Source of the DNA: Pseudohalioglobus lutimaris
Lineage (GTDB): Bacteria; Pseudomonadota; Gammaproteobacteria; Pseudomonadales; Halieaceae
Direction of reading: 5' to 3'
Assembly (NCBI RefSeq): GCF_002866825.1
Contig: NZ_PKUS01000029.1
Location: forward strand, 34,324-98,323
Length of the DNA: 64,000 nt
The notes beneath the pieces were generated by a model. The model was not told where the DNA came from, did not search any database, and saw only the letters and a list, made by a program, of their open reading frames with translations. Position numbers and translations under genes: made by a program. Positions 61,144 through 64,000 of the stretch are shown one piece after another; the first letter of the stretch is position 1, and each line of letters starts with the position of its first letter.

Positions 61144-61642
61144 CCCCGACCATGGTCTTTTTATCAGTCACATCAGTATAAAAGTAAATCAAAGTGAGCA
61201 ATACGTGAATAGTCCAGAATGTGCCGAATGTCACATGAACCCGCGCTATAGTTGACTTTCACGCCCTTTCTGCCAAGATACCCGCGTCTTGTAAATGGCA
61301 ACAGCTAACGTCGAGTACCCTCGGCCTCTGGCTCACTGGTGTGATCCGATTATTCATGCCAGCTGTTTATGAGTCCCGTATTCGACCTGGGCCGCATTGG
61401 CCAGGTTGAGGGCCAGACACTGCGCTACCCCGCAGGGCGACCGATACACGGGTTCGTGATCGATATTCCCTGAAGGAGCGTCCCGATGGGGCGGATTGCG
61501 ACGTGTATCGAGTCCATTAAAGGGGGTGGCGTGGCAATCCGGATACCGGTCCGAGGTATTCGTCTTAGCACCGTCCACACAAAACGTTGAATTGTACCGG
61601 CGAGGGTTACGCGTCGGGCATGATTTATTCTGGAGAATTGCT
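61144..61642. other. Long gene-free leader before ilvI
   Basis: These 499 bases lie between the divergent DUF4124 gene and ilvI. They contain a TTGACT at 61252-61257 that could be a -35 element (its -10 is weak) and a candidate leader peptide at 61531-61590. The ilvI frame stays open back to 61496 but that part has no similarity to acetolactate synthase. No other gene is supported. Confidence 0.55.
61531..61590 (+). CDS. Possible ilv leader peptide
   Basis: A 19-codon frame starts at GTG 61531 after AAGGGGGTGG and stops at 61590. It encodes [19 protein letters not shown], with three Ile, two Val and one Leu. Such peptides control ilv operons by attenuation in other bacteria. Two short hairpins overlap or follow it (61540-61561 area, and CCGGCG/CGTCGG near 61598-61618), but no terminator with a T-run is seen. 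This is a weak candidate. Confidence 0.25.
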   Translation: MAIRIPVRGIRLSTVHTKR

Positions 61643-63388
61643 GTGGAACTCTTATCCGGCGGTGAAATGATCGCCCGTGCATTGGAAGACGAGGGCGTTG
61701 AGTACGTCTTTGGCTATCCCGGTGGCGCGGTATTACATATTTACGATGCATTGTTCAAAGACTGTAAGGTGCCCCACATATTGGTGCGCCACGAACAGGC
61801 AGCTACACATGCCGCGGATGCCTATGCTCGCGCCACCGGCAAGCCCGGTGTGGTGTTGGTAACATCGGGGCCAGGTGCGACCAATGCGATTACGGGTATT
61901 GCCACCGCCTACATGGACTCCATACCCATGGTCGTACTTTCCGGCCAGGTACAGAGCCACCTGATTGGCGAGGACGCGTTTCAGGAAACAGACATGGTGG
62001 GCATCTCGCGGCCTATCGTTAAGCACAGTTTCATGGTGAAACATGCCTCGGAGATTCCCGGGCTTATCAAGAAGGCTTTCCATATCGCGGCCTCCGGGCG
62101 TCCGGGCCCCGTTGTTATCGATATCCCCAAGGACCTGACCCGTCCTGACGAAAAATTCGAATACGAATATCCGAAAACGGTAAAGCTGCGCTCCTATTCA
62201 CCTGCGCAACGTGGTCACACGGGACAGATCAAGAAGGCGGCACGCCTCCTTCTTGGCGCCAAGCGTCCGGTTATTTACTCTGGCGGAGGCGTCATCCTGG
62301 GCGAGGGCAGCGAGCTACTTACCCGCCTGACGCGCGAACTCAATTACCCTATTACCAATACATTGATGGGGCTGGGAGCCTACCCCGGCTCGGATCGCCA
62401 GTTCCTGGGTATGCTCGGCATGCATGGTTTCTATGAAGCGAATATGGCCATGCATCACGCCGACGTGATTCTGGCAGTGGGTGTGCGCTTTGATGACCGG
62501 GTGACAAATACCGTTTCCAAGTTCTGCCCGGGGGCGTCAATAATCCATATCGATATCGATCCAGCCTCAATTTCCAAGACCGTACAGGCCGACATACCTA
62601 TAGTGGGGCCCGTTCAGTCGGTGTTAACAGAAATGCTCTCGCAAATAGAACAAATACGCGCCAAGGATGCGGAACTGCCAGATGCGAATGCTCTCGAGCG
62701 CTGGTGGCAACAGATAGATGAGTGGCGTGCTGCTCATGGCTTGTTTACCGGTAGACGCTATCGTGAGAGCGAGCAGATCATGCCCCAGCAGGTGATCGAA
62801 AGCCTGTATAAAGTTACCAACGGCGACGCCTACGTGACCTCCGACGTGGGGCAGCACCAGATGTTTGCCGCACAGTATTACCGCTTTGACCAGCCTCGGC
62901 GCTGGATCAATTCGGGCGGCCTCGGCACCATGGGGTTCGGGCTTCCCGCTGCGATTGGCGTCAAGCTGGCGTTCCCGGACGCGGACGTGGCCTGTGTTAC
63001 CGGTGAGGGTAGTATCCAGATGAATATTCAGGAGCTCTCTACCGCCACGCACTACAATACGCCGGTGAAGATCATCAACCTGCGAAACAACTATCTTGGT
63101 ATGGTTAAACAATGGCAGGACATGCAGTACGAGGGGCGGTATTCAGAGGTGACGTATGCTGATTCCCTGCCGGACTTCGTCAAACTCATGGAGGCCTACG
63201 GGCATGTAGGTATCCAGGTTACCAGGCTGGAGGATCTCGATGCTGCGATGGAGGAGGCCTTCGCCCTGAAGGACCGGACTGTATTCCTGGATGTCCTGAT
63301 CGACAATATGGAGCATGTGTATCCCATGCATATTGCGCCCAACGGGTCGATGAAGGACATGTGGCTTTCCAAGAACGAGAGGACCTGA
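61643..63388 (+). CDS. ilvI: Acetolactate synthase, large subunit
   Basis: The large subunit of acetohydroxyacid synthase condenses pyruvate units in valine, leucine and isoleucine synthesis. The 581-residue ThDP enzyme shows the usual start [37 protein letters not shown], with the catalytic glutamate in [15 protein letters not shown] and the ThDP-binding [14 protein letters not shown]. The start is a GTG at 61643, seven bases after GGAG. ilvH starts 2 bp after its stop, so both subunits are made together. Confidence 0.95.
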   Translation: MELLSGGEMIARALEDEGVEYVFGYPGGAVLHIYDALFKDCKVPHILVRHEQAATHAADAYARATGKPGVVLVTSGPGATNAITGIATAYMDSIPMVVLSGQVQSHLIGEDAFQETDMVGISRPIVKHSFMVKHASEIPGLIKKAFHIAASGRPGPVVIDIPKDLTRPDEKFEYEYPKTVKLRSYSPAQRGHTGQIKKAARLLLGAKRPVIYSGGGVILGEGSELLTRLTRELNYPITNTLMGLGAYPGSDRQFLGMLGMHGFYEANMAMHHADVILAVGVRFDDRVTNTVSKFCPGASIIHIDIDPASISKTVQADIPIVGPVQSVLTEMLSQIEQIRAKDAELPDANALERWWQQIDEWRAAHGLFTGRRYRESEQIMPQQVIESLYKVTNGDAYVTSDVGQHQMFAAQYYRFDQPRRWINSGGLGTMGFGLPAAIGVKLAFPDADVACVTGEGSIQMNIQELSTATHYNTPVKIINLRNNYLGMVKQWQDMQYEGRYSEVTYADSLPDFVKLMEAYGHVGIQVTRLEDLDAAMEEAFALKDRTVFLDVLIDNMEHVYPMHIAPNGSMKDMWLSKNERT

Positions 63389-63390
63389 TC

Positions 63391-63882
63391 ATGCGGCGCA
63401 TCATATCTATGCTCATGGAAAACGAGCCGGGCGCACTGTCTCGCGTTGTCGGACTGTTCTCCCAGCGTGGCTACAACATCGAGACGCTGAATGTGGCAGC
63501 CACCGACGATAACACCTTGTCTCGCCTTACGCTCACGACCATGGGTGATGACCTGCACGTTGAGCAGGTGACCAAACAGTTAAATAAACTGGTGGACGTG
63601 GTCAAGGTTGTCGACCTGACCGAGGGTGCCCACGTGGAGCGCGACCTGATGTTGATCAAGGTCCGCGCCACGGGCGAGTCCAGGGACGACATTAAGCGGA
63701 CCACGGACATCTTCCGCGGTCAGATTGTGGATGTAGGCCCCAGCGTATTTACCATTCAACTGGTCGGCACCTCTGACAAGCTCGATGCCTTCGTCGCCGC
63801 CATGGTCGATGTGGATATACTGGAAGTGGTGCGGTCGGGAGTCGCCGGAATTTCTCGTGGAGATAAAGTACTGTCGTTGTAA
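63391..63882 (+). CDS. ilvH: Acetolactate synthase, small regulatory subunit
   Basis: IlvH gives the synthase its activity and valine inhibition. The 163-residue protein has an N-terminal ACT domain (ISMLMENEPGALSRVVGLFSQRGYNIETLNV) and the C-terminal half with ERDLMLIKV. I chose the ATG at 63391, where family members start; the frame opens at 63361. ilvC usually follows and would lie just outside the window. Confidence 0.96.
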   Translation: MRRIISMLMENEPGALSRVVGLFSQRGYNIETLNVAATDDNTLSRLTLTTMGDDLHVEQVTKQLNKLVDVVKVVDLTEGAHVERDLMLIKVRATGESRDDIKRTTDIFRGQIVDVGPSVFTIQLVGTSDKLDAFVAAMVDVDILEVVRSGVAGISRGDKVLSL

Positions 63883-64000
63883 GCGACTAGCGTATTTTTC
63901 GCGCACTGAACGCAAAGAAGAAAAAAAGGGGCCTGCAGGCCACTGCTGTCCCACAATTAGGGACGAAATAGAAAAGCCTGAATCTCAGTAGTTATAATGA
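63883..64000. other. Gene-free end of window
   Basis: After ilvH there is an A-rich run, a GGCCTGCAGGCC palindrome near 63932, and at the very end a TATAAT (63993-63998) that could be the -10 of a downstream promoter. No convincing terminator is seen, and no gene starts before the window ends. Confidence 0.4.

Noticed and set aside
61496..61642. N-terminal extension of ilvI by 49 codons.
   Set aside because: Family members start at ELLSGGEM, the extension has no similarity, and GGAG is well spaced for the GTG at 61643.

Overview
The window is a piece of chromosome from a gammaproteobacterium. It is gene-dense, moderately GC-rich, free of insertion sequences, prophage and CRISPR arrays, and made almost entirely of conserved housekeeping genes. 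Several gene orders match, from memory, those of Pseudomonas: ychF-pth-rplY-prs-tRNAGln-ispE-lolB-TPR / hemA-prfA-prmC-moeB; dapC-glnD-map / rpsB-tsf; murJ-ribF-ileS-lspA-fkpB-ispH; and pilS-pilR next to bamD-rluD-pgeF-clpB. The protein sequences and the departures from the Pseudomonas order suggest a marine member of the Cellvibrionales (Halieaceae-like). That placement is an inference.

Layout. 1-6.1 kb is a loose collection of small accessory genes: phytanoyl-CoA dioxygenase, exported MsrB, OsmC, an SDR, a DUF551 protein, a voltage-gated-type cation channel and an outer-membrane transporter-like protein. 6.1-12.9 kb is a minus-strand block for translation quality control, PRPP synthesis, isoprenoids and lipoprotein sorting, with a tRNA-Gln gene inside it. 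13.1-17.1 kb is a plus-strand block for haem, peptide release and cofactor activation, followed by a MATE pump, DoxX, RhlB, a CWC-cysZ pair, smrA, and the nth/dapC/glnD/map operon on the minus strand. 28-30 kb holds rpsB-tsf with a long leader and tandem hairpins. 30-41 kb carries a coiled-coil membrane protein, class I fumarase, exonuclease I, pyrB, nudF, murJ, ribF and ileS. 41-61 kb mixes lspA-fkpB-ispH with type IV pilus genes: fimT facing pilRS at 43-47 kb, and pilE-V-W-X-Y1 at 54-60 kb after clpB. A tandem pair of DUF4124 secreted proteins faces pilY1. The window ends with ilvIH.

How the genes work together. The pilus genes should supply minor pilins, the tip adhesin and a sigma-54 two-component regulator; the major pilin and assembly motor are not in the window. 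LolB, BamD, MurJ, LspA and FkpB serve envelope assembly. IspE and IspH are two steps of the MEP pathway. GlnD, DapC, PyrB and IlvIH link nitrogen status to amino-acid and pyrimidine synthesis.

I did not find a clear new multi-gene system. The best leads are the DUF4124 pair beside pilY1, the coiled-coil protein that sits where pyrH-frr would be expected, the acidic selectivity filter of the ion channel, the tRNA-Gln/hairpin junction ahead of prs, a possible ilv leader peptide, and a perfect operator-like palindrome ahead of the SDR gene.
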